From: Oxytricha trifallax
Taxonomy: Eukaryota; Ciliophora; Spirotrichea; Sporadotrichida; Oxytrichidae
Reading direction: 5' to 3'
Length of the DNA: 64,000 nt
NCBI GenBank assembly: GCA_000711775.1
Contig: ARYC01018574.1
Location: 17,266-81,265, forward strand
Shown here: positions 22,346-33,545 of the stretch, piece after piece
How positions within the stretch are numbered: position 1 is the stretch's first letter
Layout: the number at the start of each line of letters is the position of its first letter
Position numbers and translations under genes: made by a program
Notes under the pieces: model-generated
Told to the model about the DNA's origin: nothing
The model's database searches: none
The model's input: the letters and a program-made list of their open reading frames with translations, nothing else

Positions 22346-23672
22346 ACTGTAAAAATCTATATCAACAAAATTATCATTTATTTTTTGAAATTCTATATCC
22401 TCTTTATCTTGATCACTTCAAACATCACTATTTAATTTGAATTTCTTTTTATTTTTATCATTCAACTTATATAAATTTATTGAATCAGTTTACTATTCTT
22501 AAACATTCTTTTCAGTTTATTTTTTTCAACTTTTTTCTAATTTTACTTAGAAATTTAATCTCTTATGCGTTTATTTGGAGGCATTGAAATAAAATAATGA
22601 AATTAAAAGAATTTTCTTTGAATTTATAAATAAAATTATTATTTAATATATTGTATATTTTATATAAAGATTAATATTTAGAAACATTAGTTTAAAATTA
22701 TGTGGAGGTGCATTATCTATAATACAATTTTTTTCATTTTATCAATAAAATTTTTTTTTAAAAATAAAAATGTAAGGGATTACTTTTAAGGGGATATTTA
22801 TGTTAGAATCACTACAAATTTTAAATTATTGGTTGTTTTATCGTCTCTATGTAATCTATAAAAAAATTCTTTTGTTAAATTAATGTTAACTAATTATGAA
22901 AAATTGCATAAGATAGAGATATGGTCAAGGAATTCTCTTAAGTCTGTGGGAGTAATTTTTTTTATTTGAAATGGCATATTTTATGGGGGGTAAGGTAGGG
23001 GTGGTTGGGGTTTAGGGGCGGAAGACTCGCAAAGAGTAGGGGTGTCGGGGAGAACAGATTTTCTACTTTCTTTGGACTCAGATGGGGTAATGAAATGATT
23101 CAAATGGCTAAAGATTAAAGAAGAATTAGATTTATAATAGTTGCAGCCAGACTCACTTTTGCTGCAGCTGCTTTAACATATAGTGTTTTAAGTTTCATTG
23201 AGATGTTATAATTATGATATCTTTAAAGCTAGATTTTATGTTGATTTAAGTTTTTTATCTTCGAGAGTCATTGTTTATAACAGTGTCTCTGGAGGATTTT
23301 TTTATTTTTTAAAGCATAAATAAGTCATTTATAAAAATAATCATATATTAACTTCTCTAATAAAATATTTTCTTTTCTTATTTAACTTAATAACATCCTT
23401 AAGGATATATTCATAAATCTGTTAGGATTTTTAGGGTGCCTTCTTAGGATTCCTTAATTTAATTTAATTTAGTGGTAAAAAATGATATTTAAACTTAAGA
23501 TAAAAAAATGTTCTATTTCTATTAGGAATTATCTTATTTCCTTTTAGATATCGAGAAATTTATTTGAAAATATTGAAAATAATGTTTATTAAAAATGTTG
23601 AAATTTTAAATCCTCGAGAGACGACACTGTTTTAAACGACGACACTCGAAGATCATAATAATATGAAGTTAA
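22346..23672. other. AT-rich spacer with a G-rich tract and a small coding island
   Basis: ACT at 22346-22348 is the probable target triplet of TBE F. The region is AT-rich except for 22985-23060, a strongly G-rich strand (GGGGGTAAGGTAGGGGTGG and following) able to form G-quadruplexes. The plus strand is open with Gln recoding from about 22990 to a TGA near 23215, including FGLRWGNEMIQMAKDQ and a hydrophobic VAARLTFAAAALTYSVLSF. This may be a short macronuclear-destined segment; the family is unknown. Confidence 0.35.
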
Positions 23673-25519
23673 GGATGGGGTGTACAATTCTGGAATTTTT
23701 TTAAATTCCAGCACCATTCTGGAATTCCAGATTGGTGAAAAATATTCCAGAATGGTGAAAAACGTTCCAGATACAGAACTGGAATTCCAGAACTGTATCT
23801 GGAATTCCAGATTCATTGGATCTGGAATTTTCAAAAATTATATTTTGCATTAAGTATAAGTTAGATGAAAATGAATAAACAATTTATTTTTATTATATAC
23901 CTAGTTTAACATTTAATGTATATTTAAATAAAAATAATCTATAAAATTTTAGACAAAATAAATAAGTGCAAGTTTTAATATCAAAAACCTAATAATAAGA
24001 CTATTTTTTAAAACTATTAAATATAAATAATTAAAAAAAATATACTTAAATTTTATCAAATAAAATAACTATTTCTAATATTAAAATAATAATAAATTAT
24101 GTCCAATTCAATTTCTATTTTTATGATTACCAAGTCAAGAATGAGTATATTAGTTTTTAATATTCTTGAAAAATAAAGATTATGATAAAAAAAAGTGTAG
24201 AGAATTAGGTTGTTTATTAAAATGTAATCATTCAAAATATTTTCCATAAGCACTTAAATTATAGCAAACTGGCTTATTTCCTGAATCTATTAATTAGAGT
24301 TATTGAAGCTTAATATATTTTTATTTTGAATGAAAAATCTTTTTTAGTTATAGCATTAATTATTAAAATATAAAGTAATTTTCATTATAACTTTAGACAA
24401 TTTTGTGAAAAAAATTAAGATAATTATTTGATACTTCTAAATTAGACATCTGAAATAAATATGCGATATCTCACATGTTATTTAATATTTAAATAGTTCA
24501 TTTTATTACTATTAGTAAAATTAAAGTATTTTGAGCCATTTAAAATAAATGGTTTTTTAAATTAGAGAAATAATAAGGCTTTTGCAATTTGCTTGAAACA
24601 ACTATATGAAGTTTAAATTTATGTGAAATTTCTTTTTTGCATATAATTAATATATTTATTGGGGAAAAATAGGTTTTTTTAAAAAGATTAATAAATTTAA
24701 ATATTAATAATCACTATTTAATTTTAAAAGAAAGTCAAATTCTTAACTGACATTAAATTTAATTTATCATAAGTAATAATAAAATTAAAGTGTAATTATT
24801 TTGAAACTTATGAAAATATCTATTTAAAATTTTAATTTTTTGACATAGACATGGTTATTTAATAATTAATATTAAATGATTTATCATTTATACTAATTCT
24901 TCAAATATAATATTTCATTTAAGATTGAATTTTATGTCTCTCGATATTTATCACAATTAAATTAACAGGAATTATAATGTGTATTTTTTATACTATGAAT
25001 TATTTATATTTTTATAAAAATTTTTTTATCATTGAAATACTTTCCAGAAGTAAAACAACTTTAAATCTAGAATATTTACTTATTTATGTTTTATTGTAAA
25101 ACTGAACAGATATAAAATCAACGATGAGAAAAGTTTAAAATTATGCAGATTTAGTTATTAATGATTTTTTTATAATTAGAAAAATGAAAACACTATTTGT
25201 AAAAAAATAATAAGAGAGATAAAAAATTAATTTAACTTTGAATAATACTATGATAAGAATTAAATTTGAATTAATTTTTTTACAAAAAATTTATATGATA
25301 ATTGATAATATATAAAATTATATTTTATACTTTTTTTAAAAATCCAATATAACTCAAATTATAATTGATATCATATATTTAGATATCCCTGCACAGAACT
25401 GGAATTCCAAATAAAGATCTGGAATTCCAGTTCTGTATCTGGAATTCCAGATTCATTGGATCTGGAGTTCCAGAATGGTGCTGGAATTTCAAAAAATTCC
25501 AGAATTGTAGACCCCATCC
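23673..25519. mobile_element. hAT-like non-autonomous DNA transposon
   Basis: 1847 bp bounded by an 8-bp direct repeat GAAGTTAA (23665-23672 and 25520-25527), the duplication length typical of hAT transposases. Terminal inverted repeats of about 60 bp start GGATGGGGTGTACAATTCTG. Both ends carry clusters of the palindromic unit CTGGAATTCCAG in alternating orientation (23690-23830 and 25390-25510), resembling the subterminal transposase-binding repeats of hAT elements. The interior is AT-rich with no credible ORF, so movement would need a transposase from elsewhere. Confidence 0.75.
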
Positions 25520-25684
25520 GAAGTTAAGATTAAATAATTAAAAACTTAAATATATTTTAAATTAATTTTAATTATTAAAAAATAAAGATTTTTAGACAAA
25601 AACTTCCTTATGTCTCCTTGAGCATCAATGAATTCTTTAATCAGATGCAACTATTGAGATAGTTCATAAAATAGCATAGTCAAT

Positions 25685-25918
25685 ATGAAGCCACAATTTG
25701 CAGAAGCCTTAAATAACTCTATTACATTTTTTGGTAATTCTATACCAGATTAATTGTTATTTTAGTAAATAAGGGAAGGTCTGCCCATCTATTAAAGCAA
25801 AGCACCAAAAGAAATTCGAGGGCATCAGAATAAGAGGAGTCTAATCAAAATTTACCCTAATTATCAAAATCTAAGCACAAAATTATGGATTAAAATTAAA
25901 GGGTAAGAGACGAAATGA
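25685..25918 (+). CDS. Small ORF in ciliate code, unrecognised
   Basis: 78 codons from ATG 25685 to TGA 25916-25918 with TAA/TAG as Gln. It begins MKPQFAEALNNSITFFG and continues through GLPIYQSKAPKEIRGHQNK and LIKIYPNYQNLSTKLW. GC is higher than in the flanks and composition is protein-like. There is no family assignment. It could be a macronuclear-destined segment or a gene remnant. The rest of 25528-26665 is AT-rich without other genes seen. Confidence 0.35.
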
Positions 25919-26749
25919 ACCAAAAGAAAAATGAAAAACTAAATTGACGACCTCATTAACTATAAGTAGCTTGTGATGCAACTCATGAAGAAGATGTCAT
26001 TGACTAGGAGGGAAATCCTTTAAACAATATACCTAATTAATAGGATAATAATATTATGATTTGAAGTGATTAATTAAAGTTCATAAAATTTGATTTACAA
26101 GACTAAATCTTGTTTATTTTTAAACTTTAATTATTTAATTAATTCATGAATAAATAAGAATTAGGGTACTTGTTTAATTTAAAAGTGATAACAATAAAAC
26201 AGTTGATTGATTTATTATTTTACATTTTACTAATATCTTTATATTACCCTTTGTCAACAATTTCTGCTATAAATCTTTTATCAACTTTATTGTATCGAAA
26301 AATTGAATGTTTTTAATTTAAAAATTTAAAAGAAACTTTCGTGTATCTAAAAATTTGAAACTTAAATTTTTTATCAAAATTGTTCTACGTTTGAAAAGCA
26401 TTAGAAGAATGATAAATCGAATTCTGACTTCAAAATAATAATTTCGCTTATTGATTATATAAAACAAACCAAAATTAAAATTGGGTTTGAATAAGAAAAA
26501 TTTTGAAATTTTCTGTTATTGTTTGTTATAGTTTGTAATAGTTTGTTATAGTTTATATCAATTTTTTAAACTATAAATTATTAATTAAATTTAAAAGTAA
26601 ATTTTTTTAATAGAGTCATAATAACACTCATATTAAAAAAAAATAGTAAAATTTTAGAATTAACGAATCAAAACCCCAAAACCCCTTAATGAGGTTTATA
26701 AGTGCTTTGATTTGTAGGGAATTTGTTAGGGGTTGGGGTTATTAATTAA

Positions 26750-27811
26750 ATGCGAGACTAAAATTACAAGCTTTTGGGGTCTATTTATGATGAAGAGTAT
26801 ATAGATTAAGTGTTTAAACTGCGTTATGGAGGCGATATGTATAGTGAATAACTCAAACCAGTACTGAACTATAAGTCTATTGCACTGCTCTTAAAGCGTA
26901 GTCCCTCAACTGTTCGTTCTCACTGCTTGAAAGCTGTGTAATTAAAGCAATAATAGCTGAATTCTTAGCCTAAGAGGAAGTCTAAGTTTCTATAGAAGCA
27001 TATTGACTATCTTATTAATGAAAAAACTTTGAAGTATTGGGCTCACTTCTCTCTCGACCAACGAGCTATTATGTTTCACCGCCAGTCCCTGAGTTGAAGA
27101 TCTCTGCTCAATCTGTTGCAAACATTTATAAACGAAACGGTATCTCTTACAAAGGTGTAAATCGTATCAAGAGAGTAATTGATTTCACTCTGCCATTTTA
27201 CAACAACAACTTAAATTATATTTATAATTAAATGCAGAGAGCCTAATAGAATAATATTAAGTTTATTCATGCTGACGAGGCTGTGTTTACATTCAACACT
27301 TTCATCTAGAAGTCTTGGTATAAGAGGCATAGCAACATAGAAGTATATGACTAGAAAGTCAAGGTATAAACAATGGAAATTCTTGGAGGAATTAGCGAGG
27401 ATACTGGTTTAGAAACTTATCTTATTCATCCTCGCTCTATTAAGACAAAGTAGTATATAAAGTTCTTAGAACAGCTGAGAGAGAAGTACCCTGAATAAGA
27501 GATTATACTATTCGTTGATAATCTTTCTGTTCATAAGACCAAAGAAACAAGGAGAGTTATGAACAACTTAGAATAACGCCAGTAATCAACGTACCTTACA
27601 GTCCATAGTTTAATGGAATTGAGTTCTACTGGGGAATATTAAAGGTCATTACAAGAAACTGCTGCTATATCACTTGATGCATGACCTACCTATAGACACA
27701 GTAAACTTTATTAAAAGCTCAGCGAAGAGAGTAGATAATTTGTTCGCTTAAAAGTGTGCTAAAGAAGGGAGAATGAATGTATATAAATAAGTTTTGTAGT
27801 TAAGTTAATGA
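26750..27811 (+). pseudogene. TBE C DDE transposase (42-kDa type)
   Basis: ATG at 26750 (MRDQNYKLLGSIYDEEYID), TGA at 27809-27811. An N-terminal helix-turn-helix-like part contains SIALLLKRSPSTVRSHC. Catalytic motifs: FIHADEAVFTFN (about 27270), LFVDNLSVHKTK (about 27520), FNGIEFYWG (about 27615). At least three single-base shifts break it (about 27095, 27555, 27645). The C-terminal GRMNVYKQVLQL is conserved with TBE A. Confidence 0.8.
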
Positions 27812-27820
27812 ATATATAAG

Positions 27821-28607
27821 TCACATTTAAAATTCTTTAGAGGGAGCTGGCTTCTCTTTCTTTTCTTCTACTTCTTACTTCCCTCCACCTAAGTTTCTTC
27901 TCTTACTGCCAGCTCCAGCATCTATGTTCATTGACTCTGGTGGCGGAATATTTGAATAAAGTCTCTTGCTGACTTCATACTTTGTCTGCGACTTTCGCTC
28001 TCTGTGAAGCTTGCTCTATTCCTTCATCAAGAAGATGCAGTACCAGATTTTTCTAAAGAGTTAAGCTATAAATCTTATTTGAAATATAAGGGTGCTTCTG
28101 CAGCTCTGATAGCCGGCTCTCACTTATCTTGATCCCTTGTTTGTCCTTATCTTCTGAAGAGATGCTGTACCTTTTCTTATGAGATTCTTGAATAATTTCT
28201 TTCAAGTAATCACCTTTGATAGTTGCAAGTATGCCAAAGAAATAGTTTCTTTCAGGCAGTTTATTTGACAACTGCTTCTTAGTAGGCAGCTACAGCGAAA
28301 CCTCTGGGTCATTCATAGCATCATCATATAAATTAGTCACTGAAATTTCTGGATAGTTTGGAATCACTGCAAACTTTACATCTTAAGTTTTCAATGCTTT
28401 CTTCTCTTCGCAGAGTATCGCCCTCAGAAATGAAATTTTGGTACCTTCCATCGTTGGCAAGAACAAACCAACTACATAATCAAGATGAGTTACTATGAGT
28501 TCATCACCTTGCTGCACCAGGTAGCGGTGCAAATCCTCCTTGCTTCTAAATCCCTGAATCAATTCTTGAACTTGCACTCTTTTCATTACATCATTCATTG
28601 ACTCCAT
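27821..28607 (-). pseudogene. TBE C 22-kDa protein gene
   Basis: ATG at 28607 gives MESMNDVMKRVQVQELIQG. Conserved blocks include GLFLPTMEGTKISFLRAIL, NYPEISVTNLYDDAM, RNYFFGILATIKGDYLKEI and, near the C-terminus, NIDAGAGSKRRNLGGGK before TGA at 27821-27823. The first GT...AG intron candidate (GTGATGAACTC...ATGTAG) is intact. The second has lost its donor (AATAAG instead of GTAAG), and a base is missing just after it, so the C-terminal part is out of frame. Confidence 0.75.
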
Positions 28608-28789
28608 CTTGTTTACAGATCTAAGAAATGATATTCAAATTTAAGTTTATTGATTTCAATATATACCTCTGTAAAACTTACTATTAAATATGGCATCCTA
28701 TAGGAGGTCAACCTCTAAGAAGGATATGGAGAAGGTTTTGAGAACTGGTTTCAACTTGAGAGATTGATATCAAATTCTACTGTTATAGT

Positions 28790-29000
28790 TCCATATTTTT
28801 AAATTTAAATTGGTACGTACTAAATTAGGAGCAACTCCTAAAATGCGAGTACTTAATTAGGAGCATTAATTAAAGCTAGTACTTAATTAGGAGCACCCTA
28901 ATTTTAATCATAAAATCACAAAATACCTCCTAAAGCAGTACGTACTTAATTAGGTGCACCTCCTAAATCGGTACGTACTATAATCAACTTATTATTGAAA
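28790..29000. repeat. TBE C intergenic repeat array
   Basis: In the divergent spacer between the 22-kDa and zinc-finger/kinase genes, units of the form GTACTTAATTAGGAGCA and their complements recur five or more times. The position matches the repeat arrays of A/B (GGTAC type) and D/F (CTCCTAATTT type), while the sequence differs by subfamily. It may bind the element's own zinc-finger protein; this is inference only. Confidence 0.5.
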
Positions 29001-29341
29001 GTAAAAATGGTTACTTCCTCACCCATATGTAGAACTGAAACGTCTCTTAACACTCATAATTCTTCTATCATACTATAAGAACTTCCCTTGAAACTTGTAG
29101 GCTTGCAAAGCTCTCATATAAGCTCTCAGTTATAGAGGCAGTTTTATAATTTTAAATTCAAATTTAAATATGAGCGCTAGCATTTTAAGAAAAACAACAG
29201 CCCTTCCATCAAACTAAATGAGACTTACCTTTGGCAGCAATAAAGAAGTGTGATAGCTGTGAGATGAACTCTCATAAAGAACTACCAGAGCTATCACTTG
29301 AGGTCTCTGTTATTAAAATAGAAATTAATAATAGAAAATAA

Positions 29342-30619
29342 ATGGCAAACAAGTGTGTGGGAGACAGAGAGGAGGAGAAAGGTATGAATGAAATTCCTAT
29401 ACAAACTGAAGAAGTAGAAGTATACTTTTGTGAGAAGTGTGAGAGAGACTTCGCTCATAAATCTAGTTGGTATAGGCATATGAAAGAGCATAGAGAAGCC
29501 AAGCCAACAGTATACTTAAAGCACGATAAAATCGACGGAAAGTATGATTGCTTCGAGTGCCATAAGCAGTATGCTCATACTAGAGATTTAAGGAAGCATC
29601 TTTTAAAAGCTCACAAGAAAGATTTAGAGATTGAAAAGCATGAAGATGAATTGAAGCTACTTAACAAAAGAAAAGCAAGAGAATCTTCGAAAATGGTAGA
29701 GCTCGAACAAGCTTGTGAATCAGAATATGTGAGGAAATCACGCAACCTACTAGCATCTGAAATCACAAAGATTATGATTAAAATTCAATATAAAAAGATT
29801 CCAGTTCTTGCCTAAGTTGACCTAGACACTTCACTTTAAAGCTACCTTATATTAGAAGACTCCTTTGATAAGAAAGTTATCAATGATCATCAGTATGCAT
29901 ACAAGGTGTATCCCTTCAACTATCTCTTAAGTGATGATAAATATTAGATGGAGTTCACAAATGAGTATCAAGTACTCACTCAAGCAAAGTTTAAAGAGTG
30001 TAGTTACTTAATCAAGCTAGATGCTGTTCTCCTTGCCAAGGATCATGTTGCTTTCAGACTCCCACTCTATGAAATGACCCTCAGAGATTTTATTACTGAT
30101 CAAAGGAATCATAAGTAGCTTGCTTTGATAGCAACTTAAACCTTACAAGGTATAAAAGAGCTACATAAGTTAGGCTTTGTTCATAGAGATTTGAAACCAG
30201 AGAATATTATGATAAACTTCTCACCTGTAAGAGTGACAATTATTGACTTCAACAGAGCATTAAGGGTAGAAGTATCAAGGCTAGGAAGTGTTATGGGAAC
30301 TCCAGGCTATTATCCTGAAAGAGAAGACTGGAGAGATGGAGACTATCAATGGGATGTGTGGGCTTTAGCAGCAATAATAATAGAGTGCGATATGCCTCGG
30401 AATGATTACTACTCTACAAGGTGTGAGAAAGATGCTAAGTAAAGAATCAAGTAATTTATAGACAAAACCAGAGTATCTCAATCATTAAAATAAATGGCAG
30501 AATCAATAATCTTAAAACCAAACTCTAGATCAGACATAACATTAGAGAAGATAGAGTTGTGGTTAAGTAAAATAAACTTCAGACCTCTCCCACATGATCC
30601 AAAAGTGCATTTTGAGTGA
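29342..30619 (+). CDS. TBE C zinc-finger/kinase (57-kDa type) protein
   Basis: Open for 425 codons to TGA at 30617-30619 in ciliate code. Two C2H2 fingers: CEKCERDFAHKSSWYRHMKEH (residues ~25-45) and CFECHKQYAHTRDLRKH (~65-85). The kinase domain has YAYKVYPFNY, GFVHRDLKPENIMINF (about 30175-30225), IIDFNRA, GTPGYYPERE and WDVWALAA. HRD and the loop Asn are intact; the usual DFG Gly is Asn, as in the other TBE kinases. A further upstream ATG at 29170 (MSASILRKTTAL) matches other TBE N-termini but meets a TGA near 29250. Either an intron or a lesion separates it from this start. It is among the best-preserved genes in the window. Confidence 0.8.
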
Positions 30620-30840
30620 TTAAATTAAATACATTTACTATAAATTTCACATTAAAACCTATTAATAACCCCAACCCCTAACAAATTCCCTACAAATCAA
30701 AGCACTTATAAACCTCATTAAGGGGTTTTGGGGTTTTGAATGCTTAACCATGAAGACACTACTAAAAATAATTATTACCAATTTAGTAACTACTAAAATT
30801 ATTTAAGCTAGCGAAAAATTTATCTAATATACTAAAAATC

Positions 30841-32243
30841 ATGAGTAAAAAAAAAGCGAAGTAAAATATCTAAAAAGAAAAGTAGAGCTAGTTAAGCAAC
30901 TCAGATCAGGAAGCATCGAACTACACTGCTGAGTTTTGAATTAAGTATAATTAAAAGAACTTAAGAATGAGGAATAAAAGACTAAGATTTTGTAATTTCT
31001 GAAGTAACAAGGCATTTTAGGGAAAATAACTTATAAGGATGTCAAAATCTAACTTTAAAAGAAATTTTAAAAAGAGGTTTTACAAGTCCATAGGAATTGG
31101 TTGATAACAACCTTAAATTCAAGATAAAGTGAAAGTCGATGAAATATTCCCTAAAAATAATTCATTCAAAAATAGGTTTATAAATTGCAATTGAAAAAAT
31201 AAGCATTAATTAGAAGGCCAAATAACTTTAATAAAGCGATGATTCATTATCAAAGATTTCTTAAGATCCAGGTCAAAGAGATAAAAAGGCTAATTCTGTA
31301 CTCCGATCATAAGATTCATAATAGTTGCCTACTAAGTCAGAAGATTTTAAGACATGAGTCTGACTATACTTTTCCTGAATTAAATTAAATTGATCGCATA
31401 ATAAGCAAGTAATTTACAGGTTTGAAAAATGATCATTGGCTGAAATGAAACAATAGTTGTTTACTCAAGTCCCATAAATCCTAGACAGTAAACTTAATGA
31501 AATGTTAAATGAACAAAACTAAAATAAGAATGAACAAATTTAGAATTTATAGGATTAAATAAATCAGATAGACATCCAAATGCTTTAGCAATTAGTAATT
31601 GAAGGGAAAGATGAAATATAAAATGCCTTTTAGATTTTGGTTAACGAAATTAAACTTTATCACCTACAATCGGTATTGTATCGCAAGAAGCTTTGGCTAA
31701 CATGTAAGAAGGTTCACTGAATTGTATAACAATCTTAAAAACTTATATATGATAATCAAAATCAATTTGTGACTTTTAAAGAAAACTAGAGCAAAAATGA
31801 AAACCAGATATCTCAAAACAAAAATTAATCGAGGATCAGCAAAAAAATATGTATCTTAAATCCAAAGGTTCATAGAATAAGTATATAAAATTTGCACTGA
31901 GCACTTGAAATAAATGAATAACAATTTTGATACAGTTAATGATAACATGAAGTAACTTAATAGTAGAATAACTACTATTGAAAAAGCAGATATAGAAAAT
32001 AACTTAGAATAATTTACCAATGAGAAGGACTAAAATGTTGAATAGCAAAGACTAAGACAAAACGAATAATAACAAAGTATAAAGAATTTACATTTTATGC
32101 CTGATTATTAAGTAGTTTAGACTATATAAATATATAATGCTTAGAATAAATCTGTCAAGTTTGTAGAAATCTCTGGAAACCATTTTTTATTTGAAAATTT
32201 AACATAGAAATTTTTATTGGTATAAGAAAATAATTATATCTGA
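30841..32243 (+). pseudogene. Broken coding island, coiled-coil Gln/Asn/Lys-rich protein
   Basis: From ATG 30841 (MSKKKAKQ) to TGA 32241-32243, several plus-strand frames with TAA/TAG as Gln follow one another. Examples are ILQFLKQQGILGKITYKDVK (about 30995), QKAKQLQQSDDSLSKISQD (about 31215), KLNEMLNEQNQNKNEQIQNL (about 31490) and, after ATG 31914, RITTIEKADIENNLEQFTN and PDYQVVQTIQIYNAQNKSV. Heptad-like spacing suggests coiled coils. Frame changes and TGA codons between the blocks imply decay or unremoved eliminated sequences. Family unknown. Confidence 0.5.
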
Positions 32244-32768
32244 TTACTAATTTTATAACTTAATCTATATACTTCCTTACTTTAATTTTACTATAAAGAT
32301 TTTGAACCTGCCTAATCATTTTACTCTATGGTGTTTTGGGGTTTATAAGTATGAAAGTAAATAAATTAATAATCATTATGGTCTATTATGTATATTCATT
32401 TATTTGTCACATAATAAAAAATTAAAATATTAGTTGATAATTACATACATTTGATTTATAGTTTGCTTTTAAATTATTTATAAACAGTTATTAAGTACGA
32501 TTATTTATTGAGACATATTTTCTTAACTTTTCTGGATGTGTTGTTAGTTATCTAACAATTTATCTCATTTATATATTAATTTAAAATAAAAAGAAATATT
32601 TACCACCAGTGATCATGGATGACAAAATGATGGATCGGTTCTACCAACTGGAAATTTGGAAACTCTAAATTTTTGAGAGACTAAGAAGAAATTGAAAGTG
32701 TTGTCATTCCAGCAAACTGTTAAAGCAACATGAAGAATTGCTGGAATTGGGTAATCATGAGAATTGAA

Positions 32769-33545
32769 AAAATTCTAATCAATTGGAGGTATGTGGTGCA
32801 AGAAGAAATGCTGAGTGCTTGGTAGTAATAGGGAAGTTTGTAAAACAATTAAATGAAATAGCTTCAGAGATGGTGGGAGCAAGATTCAAGATTGAAAGTA
32901 CCTACAAGATGGAACAAACCAAGATTAAGACATTCCCTGAAGATTGTGGAGTTATTACTATACATTTAGTACATTGCATTGCATTAGAATTGTAAAATAA
33001 TAATATATTTTAGATATTTGCAAAGAACTGGATTAGCATACATAGAATCTACCCAATATTCAACTTAGACATGGGTTATAATAAAATTGAGTGTAAAATA
33101 TGGCTTATCAATTAAGGATGAAGAGGTGGAATAAATCTGGAAAAGAAAATTTCATCGATTTTGAAACAAGTTGAGGTGGAGATGGGGCAGAAACATATAG
33201 TAAAATTTATTTTTACTGATAGGAAGAAATATTATTGGTGAGCCAGTGGTAATCAGTTCTGGAGCAAGAGTATGAAAGATGTGAAAAAGATTTGACCGGA
33301 TGTTACAAAAAAATTTGAACAACAAACTTGAAAGATACATATTCAGTGGCAAACCAGAACCACAACCATTGAAAGTACCCTAACATAAACATCAGAGGGA
33401 GTTAGAAGCAGTCTTGAAAACCCACAGTGAAAACTTTCAGAAGGTATGAAGAAGAGGGAAGAGAGACTAAGCAGCAGTGTCAAGATGAAGAGGAGACTAA
33501 AGTTCAGAATTGAATTACAAAGAACCGTGAGATGAGGCATCACTC
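32769..33545 (+). pseudogene. Broken coding island, unrecognised protein
   Basis: The main frame runs to TGA 33119-33121 and includes CLVVIGKFVKQLNEIASEMV and KIKTFPEDCGVITIHLVH, continuing through Gln-recoded stops to YPIFNLDMGYNKIECKIW. Further blocks in other frames follow (SSILKQVEVEMGQKHIVKF, about 33155; ERYIFSGKPEPQPLKVPQ, about 33330). I do not recognise it. Base composition (about 37% GC) separates it from the very AT-rich DNA that follows. Confidence 0.4.

Larger units (their letters stand above)
26669..30738 (+). mobile_element. TBE C, full-length TBE of a distinct subfamily
   Basis: 4070 bp with ends CAAAACCCCAAAACCCC and complement, target duplication AAT at 26666-26668 and 30739-30741. 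Gene order from left: transposase (plus), 22-kDa (minus), zinc-finger/kinase (plus). The terminal repeats share the AGTGCTTTGATTTGTAGGG stretch with A and B, but the coding sequences and the intergenic repeats differ, so it is a separate lineage. Confidence 0.95.

Noticed and set aside
23589-24253. Two minus-strand ORFs near the hAT-like element
   Set aside because: One runs through the CTGGAATTCCAG repeats and the other is AT-rich low-complexity sequence; neither is conserved at the other end of the element.
33152-33543. Two minus-strand ORFs rich in Leu/Ser/Phe
   Set aside because: They are antisense to a Lys/Glu-rich plus-strand coding island, which has the more protein-like composition.
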